The position numbers and the translations under genes are program-made. Below the pieces are notes generated by a model. The model saw nothing but the letters and a program-made list of their open reading frames with translations. It searched no databases and was not told the DNA's origin. From assembly GCA_020444765.1 (NCBI GenBank), contig JAGRHW010000062.1, positions 1-12,822 of the forward strand: a DNA stretch of 12,822 bases, written 5' to 3'. Of this stretch, positions 1-5,907 are shown in pieces. The number at the start of each line of letters is the position of its first letter. The first letter of the stretch is position 1. The stretch comes from Gammaproteobacteria bacterium (GTDB lineage: Bacteria > Pseudomonadota > Gammaproteobacteria > Granulosicoccales > Granulosicoccaceae).

Positions 1-435
1 ATTCTGCACCGCGACCTGCAAGTCAAATTCGCCATCGACAAGCCGCGTATCCTGGTTTGCGGGCTCAACCCCCACGCTGGCGAAAGCGGCCATCTCGGTC
101 GTGAGGAAATCGATATCATCGAACCCGCGCTGGCGCGACTCAGACAACAAGGACTGGATCTTGTCGGCCCCCTGCCCGCCGATACCTTGTTCACGCCCCG
201 CCACCTGGACGAGGCCGACGCGGTACTGGCCATGTATCACGATCAGGGTCTGCCGGTTCTCAAGTACGCGGGTTTCGGCAAGGCGGTGAATATCACCCTC
301 GGCCTGCCGATCATCCGCACCTCGGTGGATCATGGCACCGCGCTCGATCTGGCCGGCAGCGGCGCGGCGGATTCCGGCAGTCTGCAGGCAGCGCTGGCAA
401 TGGCTGTCCGGCTGGCAGAATCGGCCCGCCGGTGA
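1..435 (+). CDS. pdxA: 4-hydroxythreonine-4-phosphate dehydrogenase PdxA, C-terminal part
   Basis: The last 144 codons of PdxA, open at the left edge of the window. PdxA oxidises 4-phosphohydroxy-L-threonine with NAD+ in the cytoplasm; decarboxylation then gives the amino-ketone that PdxJ uses in pyridoxal phosphate synthesis. Visible residues 23-28 read NPHAGE, 78-83 MYHDQG and 107-119 carry the [13 protein letters not shown] block, all hallmarks of the family. By family knowledge the histidines in NPHAGE and VDHGT are two of the three metal ligands. The stop overlaps the rsmA start by four bases (GTGA), which indicates translational coupling. Gene order pdxA-rsmA-apaG-apaH matches the conserved gammaproteobacterial operon, where surA usually lies upstream. 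No truncation other than the window edge is seen. Confidence 0.96.
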   Translation: MLHRDLQVKFAIDKPRILVCGLNPHAGESGHLGREEIDIIEPALARLRQQGLDLVGPLPADTLFTPRHLDEADAVLAMYHDQGLPVLKYAGFGKAVNITLGLPIIRTSVDHGTALDLAGSGAADSGSLQAALAMAVRLAESARR

Positions 436-1208
436 GTCATCGTCCGCGCAAACGGTTTGGCCAGAATTTTCTGGAAGATAGCTCCGTCATCGAACATATC
501 GTCGCGGCCATCGATCCCCGGCCGGGGCAGAACCTGATCGAAATCGGTCCCGGCAAAGGCGCACTGACTCTGCCGGTTCTGGCGCGCTGTCAGGCCATGA
601 CCGCGATCGAGCTGGATCGCGATCTGGTAACGTTGTTGCGAAATAAAACCGCCGCTACCGGCCGGCTCGAACTACTCAGTCAGGATGTGCTGAAAACCGA
701 TTTTGCCGCTTTTGGCGCCGGGCAACGCATTATCGGCAATCTTCCCTACAATATTTCCACGCCGGTGCTGTTTCATCTGCTGAGCTACCGGCCGTTGTTG
801 CGCGATATGCATTTCATGCTGCAAAACGAAGTGGTCGAGCGCATGGCCTCGCACCCCGGCAGCAAAACCTACGGCCGCTTGTCGGTGATGTTGCAGACCT
901 ATTGCAGCGTCTCGAAACTACTGGATGTGCCGCCGGCCGCCTTCGATCCGCCGCCCAAAGTGGATTCCGCGGTGGTGCGCCTCGAACCCAAGCCGGCCAC
1001 CGACATCCCGGCCCATGACCCGCAGCGACTGAGCGCTGTGGTAACGCTGGCCTTTGCCCAGCGGCGCAAAACCCTGCGCAACAATTTACGCGGCGTCATC
1101 GGCGAAAAACAAATCGAATCGCTGGATATAGACGCCGGCACGCGCGCGGAAAATCTCCGGATCGACCAGTTTGTGGCGCTTTCCGCACTGCTGCCGGAGA
1201 AACCCTGA
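432..1208 (+). CDS. rsmA: 16S rRNA (A1518/A1519-N6)-dimethyltransferase RsmA (KsgA)
   Basis: A 258-residue SAM-dependent methyltransferase that dimethylates two adjacent adenines in helix 45 of 16S rRNA late in 30S assembly. Motifs in order: FGQNFL (9-14), the SAM-binding block [10 protein letters not shown] (37-46), an acidic LD pair ending strand 2 (61-62), the catalytic NLPY (103-106), [11 protein letters not shown] (171-181) and the C-terminal RRKTLRNNL (211-219). Length agrees with the family. The start is a GTG inside the pdxA stop (GTGA), the first in-frame start that gives the expected N-terminus [10 protein letters not shown], so translation is probably coupled to pdxA. No unusual residue is seen in the active site. 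Confidence 0.97.
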   Translation: MSHRPRKRFGQNFLEDSSVIEHIVAAIDPRPGQNLIEIGPGKGALTLPVLARCQAMTAIELDRDLVTLLRNKTAATGRLELLSQDVLKTDFAAFGAGQRIIGNLPYNISTPVLFHLLSYRPLLRDMHFMLQNEVVERMASHPGSKTYGRLSVMLQTYCSVSKLLDVPPAAFDPPPKVDSAVVRLEPKPATDIPAHDPQRLSAVVTLAFAQRRKTLRNNLRGVIGEKQIESLDIDAGTRAENLRIDQFVALSALLPEKP

Positions 1209-1302
1209 AAGCACGGCGAATTGCCCGGATCGGCCAGTTTTTTTTCGAATTTCGCGGTTCTGCTGATAAACTTGGAACGATAACAAGCTGGAGAATCAAG
1301 CA
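1209..1302 (+). other. rsmA-apaG spacer with T8 tract
   Basis: A 94-base gap in an otherwise tight operon. It holds a run of eight T at 1238-1245 preceded by GC-rich sequence containing CCGgatCGG, which could form only a three-pair stem, so it is at best a very weak terminator or pause site. AT-rich words at 1265-1284 (GATAAA, GATAAC) could serve as a -10 element for apaG but no good -35 box is spaced correctly. Attenuation between rsmA and apaGH is an inference only. Confidence 0.25.
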
Positions 1303-1686
1303 TTGCGTACCCAAAACAGTGACGGCATTCAGGTCGAAGTCGATACCCACTATATGGAGTCGGAATCCGAACCCGAGGAAAACCGCTTCGTTTTCGCGTA
1401 TACCGTGACCATCCGCAACACGGGAGACGTCGCCGCGCGACTGCTGACACGCCATTGGATCATCACGGATGCGAACGGAAAGGTACAGGAAGTCAAGGGC
1501 GAAGGTGTGGTCGGCGAAACACCTCACCTCAAACCCGGCGAAGGCTTTCAATACACCAGCGGTACCATGCTGGAAACCTCCATGGGTACCATGGGCGGCA
1601 GTTACCAGATGGTGACAGACGATGGCGAGGAGTTCGACGCCCGGATTCCCGACTTTCTGTTGACAACGCCCAGAACGCTGCACTAA
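1303..1686 (+). CDS. apaG: ApaG family protein
   Basis: A 127-residue ApaG (DUF525) protein, a fibronectin type III-like beta-sandwich domain that also occurs attached to F-box proteins in eukaryotes. Its biochemical role in bacteria is unsettled; it is nearly always next to apaH. Recognised by FAYTVTIRNTGD (27-38), RHWIITDANG (46-55), GEGVVGETP (63-71), YTSGTMLETSMGTMGGSY (85-102) and the C-terminal FDARIPDF. The start is TTG at 1303, nine bases after GGAG at 1290-1293; no in-frame ATG lies before Met18, and starting there would remove the first strand. Length matches the E. coli protein closely. Followed by apaH after 30 bases. Confidence 0.95.
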   Translation: MRTQNSDGIQVEVDTHYMESESEPEENRFVFAYTVTIRNTGDVAARLLTRHWIITDANGKVQEVKGEGVVGETPHLKPGEGFQYTSGTMLETSMGTMGGSYQMVTDDGEEFDARIPDFLLTTPRTLH

Positions 1687-1716
1687 AGCCCGCTAACACG
1701 CATTCGACCAGAAACT

Positions 1717-2547
1717 ATGACCACCTACGTCATCGGCGATGTTCAGGGTTGCCACGCCGCGCTGCTGGAATTACTCGACAAACTGCGTTTTGACAGGACC
1801 CGGGACCAGCTCTGGTTCGCCGGCGATCTGGTCAACCGCGGTCCGGATTCGCTGGCTGTTTTACGATTCGTCCGTGATCTTGGCGATTGCGCCCGCTGCG
1901 TGCTTGGCAATCATGATCTGCACCTGCTGGCGGTTTATGCCGGACACCGAAAAATCGGCAGCAAGGACACACTCGGCGAAGTTCTCGCCGCGCCCGATCT
2001 GGACGAATTGATCGACTGGCTCAGGCGACTGCCGCTGTTGATCAGCACGCCGTCGGATTCGCACGTACTGACGCATGCCGGCCTGCATCCGGCCTGGGAT
2101 CTGGCAACCGCCAAAGCCGAGGCGCGTTTTGTCGAAAGCCGTTTACAGAACGATGATTTCGAGAACATCTTCCCTTTTATGTATGGCAACACGCCGATTC
2201 GCTGGAAGCCCGGGCGTGGCAGTAAAAAACGCCTGCGCTTCGCCATCAATTGTTTTACCCGCATGCGGTTTTGCACCCTCAACGGCGAACTGGATTTCGA
2301 GCAAAAAGGCAGCCCGGGCAGCCAGCCGAAAAACCTTGTGCCCTGGTTTGACGTGCCGGAGCGGAAAAACCGCGAGCTGAAAATCATCTTCGGCCACTGG
2401 TCGACACTCGGGCGGGTCAATGACAGCAATGTGATCGCGATTGATTCGGGCTGTGTCTGGGGCGGGTATCTGACCGCTTATCAGCTGGAAACGGATTTGT
2501 ATTCGAAGGTCAGTTGCCCGGCCGCCCGTTTACCTGGCAGCGACTGA
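1717..2547 (+). CDS. apaH: Symmetrical bis(5'-nucleosyl)-tetraphosphatase (Ap4A hydrolase) ApaH
   Basis: A 276-residue metallophosphatase of the PPP family. It hydrolyses Ap4A symmetrically to two ADP, and by family knowledge also removes Np4 caps from RNA 5' ends. Motifs: GDVQGC (7-12), GDLVNRGPDS (36-45), GNHDLHLLAVYAG (64-76), HAGLHPAWDL (120-129), FTRMRFC (180-186), FGHW (225-228) and DSGCVWGG (243-250). The first motif has Gln10 where classic phosphatases have His (GDxHG); Gln here is, as far as I recall, found in many ApaH proteins and is not by itself a defect. No strong ribosome binding site precedes ATG 1717 (only AGAAAC), so coupling to apaG is plausible. It converges with the folA-side operon with six bases between the stops. 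Confidence 0.96.
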   Translation: MTTYVIGDVQGCHAALLELLDKLRFDRTRDQLWFAGDLVNRGPDSLAVLRFVRDLGDCARCVLGNHDLHLLAVYAGHRKIGSKDTLGEVLAAPDLDELIDWLRRLPLLISTPSDSHVLTHAGLHPAWDLATAKAEARFVESRLQNDDFENIFPFMYGNTPIRWKPGRGSKKRLRFAINCFTRMRFCTLNGELDFEQKGSPGSQPKNLVPWFDVPERKNRELKIIFGHWSTLGRVNDSNVIAIDSGCVWGGYLTAYQLETDLYSKVSCPAARLPGSD

Positions 2548-2553
2548 TCGACG

Positions 2554-2754
2554 TTATTTACCGGCATCCTGCGCCATCATCCATTTCACCACCCTGACTA
2601 CCGGATAGGGTGAAATCATCATCAAGCCGAGTCCGATCGCTGACGCTATGCCAACCATGGAGTCCGGCGGCTCCTGTGGAATCACATACCAGGCCACGCC
2701 CGCCAACAGGACCAGCAAGCCGAGCAGATGCAGGTAAAAAAAGAATTTCAGCAT
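2554..2754 (-). CDS. Unrecognised 66-residue two-helix membrane protein downstream of folA
   Basis: A small protein I do not recognise by family. It has two strongly hydrophobic segments, about residues 3-25 (rich in Phe and Leu) and 33-55 (rich in Gly, Ile and Met), joined by a short polar turn containing PQEPPDS, and ends with a basic and polar tail (VVRVVKWMMAQDAGK). This suggests an inner-membrane hairpin. The start chosen is ATG at 2754, one base past the folA stop (TGAGATG), with AGGA about 11 bases upstream; a longer in-frame reading to 2916 would lie inside folA and add a non-hydrophobic stretch, so I reject it. It is the last gene of the lgt-thyA-folA run. The tight spacing and clean two-helix pattern support a real gene. 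Confidence 0.7.
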   Translation of the reverse strand: MLKFFFYLHLLGLLVLLAGVAWYVIPQEPPDSMVGIASAIGLGLMMISPYPVVRVVKWMMAQDAGK

Positions 2755-2755
2755 C

Positions 2756-3280
2756 TCACTGTTCGTCCTGCGACCCGTGATCCCGCCGCAGCAAAATCCG
2801 GCAGGTGTAAGACCAGGGCTGGCCGCCGGCAGGGTCGGCGTCGACGGTTCGGGCGCTGACTTCCCGCCAGTCGTTCTCATTAAAACTGTCCAGCCAGACA
2901 TCGCCCTCGAAGGCATGATCTATAACCGTCAGATAGAGTTTTTCGGTCTGCGGCATGGCCGCCGCACACAGACTCGCACCACCGATCAGCATGATTTCTC
3001 CCGTGGCATCCCGATGCGCTTCAGCAAGCGCCATCGCCGACGGCAAATCATGCGCCACCAGCACGCCGTCCGCCTGCCAGTCAGTTTGCCGGCTAACGAC
3101 GATATTGGTTCTGCCCGGCAAGGGCTTGCCGATGGATTCGAAAGTCTTGCGCCCCATGATCAGGGGCTTGCCCATGGTGACACGCTTGAAATATTGCAAC
3201 TCGGCCGGTAAATGCCAGGGCATGCCGCCATTCGCGCCGATCAGGCGGTTGCGGTCCATCGCCATCATCATGCAAAGCAT
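2756..3280 (-). CDS. folA: Dihydrofolate reductase
   Basis: A 174-residue DHFR, reducing dihydrofolate to tetrahydrofolate with NADPH. Motifs: RLIGANGGMPWHLPAEL (12-28), the KPLIMGRKTFESIGKPLPGR block (38-57, which carries the NADPH site), IMLIGGASL (96-104) and KLYLTVID (114-121), ending with RILLRR. Two active-site positions are unusual. The catalytic acid, Asp27 in E. coli, is Glu27. The residue after GGASL, Tyr100 in E. coli, is Cys105 (codon TGT). The N-terminus has five Met in eight codons; ATG 3280 overlaps the thyA stop (TGATG) and aligns best with E. coli, so I chose it. A polar tail of about ten residues follows the usual C-terminus and reaches the next gene. Confidence 0.95.
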   Translation of the reverse strand: MLCMMMAMDRNRLIGANGGMPWHLPAELQYFKRVTMGKPLIMGRKTFESIGKPLPGRTNIVVSRQTDWQADGVLVAHDLPSAMALAEAHRDATGEIMLIGGASLCAAAMPQTEKLYLTVIDHAFEGDVWLDSFNENDWREVSARTVDADPAGGQPWSYTCRILLRRDHGSQDEQ

Positions 3281-4074
3281 CAGACCGCTACCGGTGCCGC
3301 AATATGCGCCTGCGCCTGATATTCTTCCAAGGTAAAGTCCTCATAGCTGAAACCGAAAATATCCCTGACCGCCGGGTTGAGACGCATCCGCGGCAGTTTT
3401 CCCGGTGTGCGCTGTAATTGCTTGTCGACCTGTTCGAAGTGGTTGGCGTACAAATGCGCATCGCCGAGCGTATGCACAAAATCGCCCGCGTCAAGATCGG
3501 CGACCTGCGCCATCATCATGGTCAACAGCGCGTATGAGGCGATATTAAACGGCACGCCAAGAAAGATATCCGCGCTGCGCTGATACAGTTGACAGGACAA
3601 ACGCCCGTCGGCGACGTAGAACTGAAAAAAGGCGTGACACGGCGGCAAAGCCATTTTCTCGATCTCGCCGACATTCCAGGCGCTGACGATAATACGTCGC
3701 GAATCCGGTGTTTCGCGAATCTGCCGCAACGCCTCGCTGATCTGATCATGGGTTTTGCCGTCGGCGCCGGCCCACGAACGCCACTGATGACCGTAAATCG
3801 GCCCGAGGTCGCCGTTCTCATCGGCCCATTCATCCCAGATTTTCACGTTATTCTGCTTGAGATAAGCAATATTGGTCTCGCCTTTGAGAAACCACAATAA
3901 CTCATGCACGATCGAACGGAGATGCAGCTTCTTGGTGGTCAACAAGGGAAAACCACGCTGCAGGTCGAAGCGCATCTGGTAACCGAACACGGAGCGCGTA
4001 CCGGTGCCGGTACGGTCGGATTTATCCACGCCGTGATCCATCACGTGACGCATCAGGTCAAGATACTGCTGCAT
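3280..4074 (-). CDS. thyA: Thymidylate synthase
   Basis: A 264-residue thymidylate synthase, the same length as in E. coli. It methylates dUMP to dTMP using 5,10-methylene-tetrahydrofolate and releases dihydrofolate, which FolA from the next gene recycles. Visible: [13 protein letters not shown] (19-31, with phosphate-binding Arg21), [12 protein letters not shown] (57-68), [20 protein letters not shown] (80-99), the catalytic [11 protein letters not shown] with Cys146 (144-154), [20 protein letters not shown] (165-184) and HLYANH (207-212). The start ATG 4074 follows the lgt stop by one base; a longer reading to 4140 lies inside lgt and is rejected. The ribosome binding site AGGAG sits in the last lgt codons, ten bases from ATG. 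Confidence 0.98.
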   Translation of the reverse strand: MQQYLDLMRHVMDHGVDKSDRTGTGTRSVFGYQMRFDLQRGFPLLTTKKLHLRSIVHELLWFLKGETNIAYLKQNNVKIWDEWADENGDLGPIYGHQWRSWAGADGKTHDQISEALRQIRETPDSRRIIVSAWNVGEIEKMALPPCHAFFQFYVADGRLSCQLYQRSADIFLGVPFNIASYALLTMMMAQVADLDAGDFVHTLGDAHLYANHFEQVDKQLQRTPGKLPRMRLNPAVRDIFGFSYEDFTLEEYQAQAHIAAPVAV

Positions 4075-4075
4075 A

Positions 4076-4873
4076 TCAGGAGTTCTCCTGCGCGGGTTTG
4101 CGGTGATAGGCCATCCAGATGAACAACAGCCCGAATACAACCATCGGCAGGGACAGCAACTGGCCCTGCGTCATCCAGTCGAGCGCGACAAAACCCATGT
4201 GATCATCCGGCTGCCGAACGAACTCGATCAGAAAACGGTAAATTCCGTAATAGGTCAGAAAAAAACCGGACACCGCCATCACCGGCCTTGGCTTTTTGGA
4301 ATACAGCCAGATCAGCAGGAAAAACACCGGCCCTTCGAGGAAAAACTGATAGAGCTGCGACGGGTGCCGCGGCTCCGGCCCGCCGCCAGGGAACACCATC
4401 CCCCAGGGCACATCGGTAACACGCCCCCAGAGCTCGCCGTTGATAAAGTTGCCGATACGGCCGGCGCCAAGGCCGATCGGCACGACCGGCGCGATCAGAT
4501 CGGCGACATTGAAAAACGTACGGTTGGTTTTTCTGCCGTAAAGATAAAAGGCGATCAACACGCCGATCAGGCCGCCGTGAAATGACATACCGCCCTGCCA
4601 GATCTTCAGCAGCATCAGCGGATTCTCAACAAAGGCCGAAAAATTGTAGAAAAACACATAGCCGATGCGCCCACCGAGCACCACGCCCAGCGCGATATAA
4701 AACACCAGATCGCCGATTTCCTCCGGGTCCCAGCCAGAGCCCGCGCGGCTGGCGCGCAATCTCGCCAGCCACCAGCCGCCGACGAAGCCGACCAGATACA
4801 TCAAGCCGTACCAGTGTATTTTAAGTGGTCCGAGGGAGACGGCGACCGGATCGATCTCAGGAAAAGTCAGCAT
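4076..4873 (-). CDS. lgt: Prolipoprotein diacylglyceryl transferase
   Basis: A 265-residue inner-membrane enzyme that moves diacylglycerol from phosphatidylglycerol to the lipobox cysteine of prolipoproteins, the first step of lipoprotein maturation. Motifs: [11 protein letters not shown] (20-30), [11 protein letters not shown] (94-104, with His99), the Lgt signature [14 protein letters not shown] (138-151, with Arg139 and Asn142), PRHPSQLYQ (168-176) and FVRQPDDH (218-225, with Arg220). Roughly seven hydrophobic segments are visible. I chose ATG 4873 because MLTFPEIDP matches the usual N-terminus; an in-frame ATG at 4909 would add a Pro/Arg-rich lead and has no ribosome binding site. Lgt followed directly by thyA is the same arrangement as in E. 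coli. Confidence 0.96.
   Translation of the reverse strand: MLTFPEIDPVAVSLGPLKIHWYGLMYLVGFVGGWWLARLRASRAGSGWDPEEIGDLVFYIALGVVLGGRIGYVFFYNFSAFVENPLMLLKIWQGGMSFHGGLIGVLIAFYLYGRKTNRTFFNVADLIAPVVPIGLGAGRIGNFINGELWGRVTDVPWGMVFPGGGPEPRHPSQLYQFFLEGPVFFLLIWLYSKKPRPVMAVSGFFLTYYGIYRFLIEFVRQPDDHMGFVALDWMTQGQLLSLPMVVFGLLFIWMAYHRKPAQENS
4078..4089 (-). promoter_or_regulatory. thyA ribosome binding site inside an inverted repeat
   Basis: Read on the minus strand the site is AGGAGAACTCCT. The Shine-Dalgarno AGGAG is followed after two bases by its own complement CTCCT, overlapping the end of lgt. A four-pair stem with a GAAC loop could hide the site until ribosomes finishing lgt pass through. Coupling is an inference; the inverted repeat is seen directly. 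Confidence 0.45.
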
Positions 4874-4924
4874 AAAAGGCTCGTCAGGTCGCGGCCGATG
4901 GCCGGACATTGATTAAAGCGCGCT

Positions 4925-4954
4925 ATTTTAACGTGAACCGGTATCAATTGGCAG
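4925..4954 (-). promoter_or_regulatory. Candidate sigma-70 promoter of the lgt-thyA-folA operon
   Basis: On the minus strand, CTGCCA at 4954-4949 and TAAAAT at 4930-4925 are separated by 18 bases. The -10 box matches five of six and the -35 box four of six consensus bases. Transcription starting near 4918 would give a leader of about 45 bases to the chosen lgt start, and would also exclude the unknown gene pair upstream. Confidence 0.4.
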
Positions 4955-4979
4955 TCAGCGTTGAACCGACGGCGGGTAT

Positions 4980-5429
4980 TCAGGTTTTCTGTCGGCCACG
5001 CAATTTGAAGTGGGCAAGATGCTGGATGATATCGGCCATGGGCAGCTCCGAGAAATGCTTGAAGCGGCTGCGCGCCTCCTCGACCGTACTGGCCACGTCG
5101 TGGATATTATCGGACTTCAGTTCCGGAAACGTCACCGCCTGCAGCCCCAGCAGACCGCCGAGCTGCACCTTAAGCTCACTGGCATGTGGCAGAGCGCCTT
5201 CGATGTGCGTCCGATGCAGAAGAAATTTCGCATTGTCGCGCAGCAAGCCCAGCAGCTCCGTGCAATGGCCGAGACACAGCGGATTCCTGCACTCTATTCC
5301 CTGCCGGTCGGCCAGACAGAACCGCTCCGCGTGCTGGCACTCGCAGCGAGTGGTAAACACCGCTTTTTCAAACACACACTGGTTGGGATTGATGGATTTG
5401 AGCGCGCTTCGATATTCCTTTTCGTCCAT
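4980..5429 (-). CDS. Unrecognised cysteine-rich protein, 149 residues
   Basis: I cannot assign a function. The protein is soluble, with no signal peptide or membrane segment. Its N-terminal third carries seven Cys (18, 29, 31, 38, 47, 52, 56) plus His33 and His55, including a CEC pair at 29-31 and the block ECRNPLCLGHC (46-56), which looks like a metal or iron-sulphur binding module. There is no CxxCH haem motif and no standard zinc finger spacing. The rest (57-149) appears largely helical, with LLGLLRDNAKFLL and a stretch of leucine and glycine around 90-96. The ATG at 5429 follows the stop of the 77-residue gene by 18 bases, so the two are probably co-transcribed from the promoter at 5706-5735. 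The downstream gap to lgt has no clear terminator. Confidence 0.75.
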   Translation of the reverse strand: MDEKEYRSALKSINPNQCVFEKAVFTTRCECQHAERFCLADRQGIECRNPLCLGHCTELLGLLRDNAKFLLHRTHIEGALPHASELKVQLGGLLGLQAVTFPELKSDNIHDVASTVEEARSRFKHFSELPMADIIQHLAHFKLRGRQKT

Positions 5430-5447
5430 TGACAGATCCGTGGAGCT

Positions 5448-5681
5448 TTACTTTTCCCACTCCTGAAGAATTGGTTTGTCGCGTTTTTCCTGCAACAACT
5501 CCTCGGCCTGCAGTTTGTTTTCGGCAAAAATTATTTTTACCTGGACCTCTGCGTCCACCTTGCTGCGTAATTCACGCACCAGTTTTTTCGCTTCGGGATA
5601 GGAAGAAAATTCCTCCACAGCGTCCAGATTTTTTACCAGCGGCGTGACGCTGGGTGAAATTTTATACACGTAATATGGCAT
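5448..5681 (-). CDS. Unrecognised 77-residue protein
   Basis: Small soluble protein with no family I can name. It starts MPYYVYKISPS, has a mixed acidic and basic centre that looks helical (about 26-44, EAKKLVRELRSKVDAE), a KIIFAENKLQAEELLQEKR stretch (49-67) and ends PILQEWEK. The alternation suggests a short beta strand followed by helices. The start chosen is ATG 5681; the reading frame is open to 5876, but that extension would lie beyond the promoter-like element and has no hydrophobic or conserved character. The ribosome binding site is weak (GGA about 16 bases upstream). First gene of a pair with the cysteine-rich protein, so a shared role is likely but unknown. Confidence 0.7.
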   Translation of the reverse strand: MPYYVYKISPSVTPLVKNLDAVEEFSSYPEAKKLVRELRSKVDAEVQVKIIFAENKLQAEELLQEKRDKPILQEWEK

Positions 5682-5705
5682 CTTTGAGTGTGTTTCCGTT
5701 TTATT

Positions 5706-5735
5706 TGTATACAGTCCGGACGATTTGCTGGTCAA
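5706..5735 (-). promoter_or_regulatory. Candidate sigma-70 promoter for the unknown gene pair
   Basis: On the minus strand, TTGACC (5735-5730) and TATACA (5711-5706) lie 18 bases apart. Each box differs slightly from consensus (TTGACA, TATAAT). It stands about 25 bases before the chosen ATG at 5681, which supports that start. The rest of the gap from 5682 to 5907 shows no gene and no hairpin with a T tract. Confidence 0.5.
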
Positions 5736-5907
5736 TAAATACCGGTTTATCTTAGCGTATCGCCGCTGCGTGTATTCGACTGCCTGCGGATACAAACCGC
5801 AAGCGGGAGAATTCAATCTACTGAAAAGGCCTGCAATAGCAAGCAGCCCTTTGGGGATAAGTGCCTGCCAGCCCACATGGAACAGCGGGCCGGCGCATTC
5901 AGGCCGA

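Noticed and set aside
899..1683. Minus-strand frames overlapping rsmA and apaG
   Set aside because: They cover two well-supported genes and the translation is Arg/Ser-rich without any known motif.
1717..1752. GDVQGC in ApaH as a loss of the metal-binding His
   Set aside because: Gln at this position is, as far as I recall, usual in many ApaH proteins, and all other motifs are intact.
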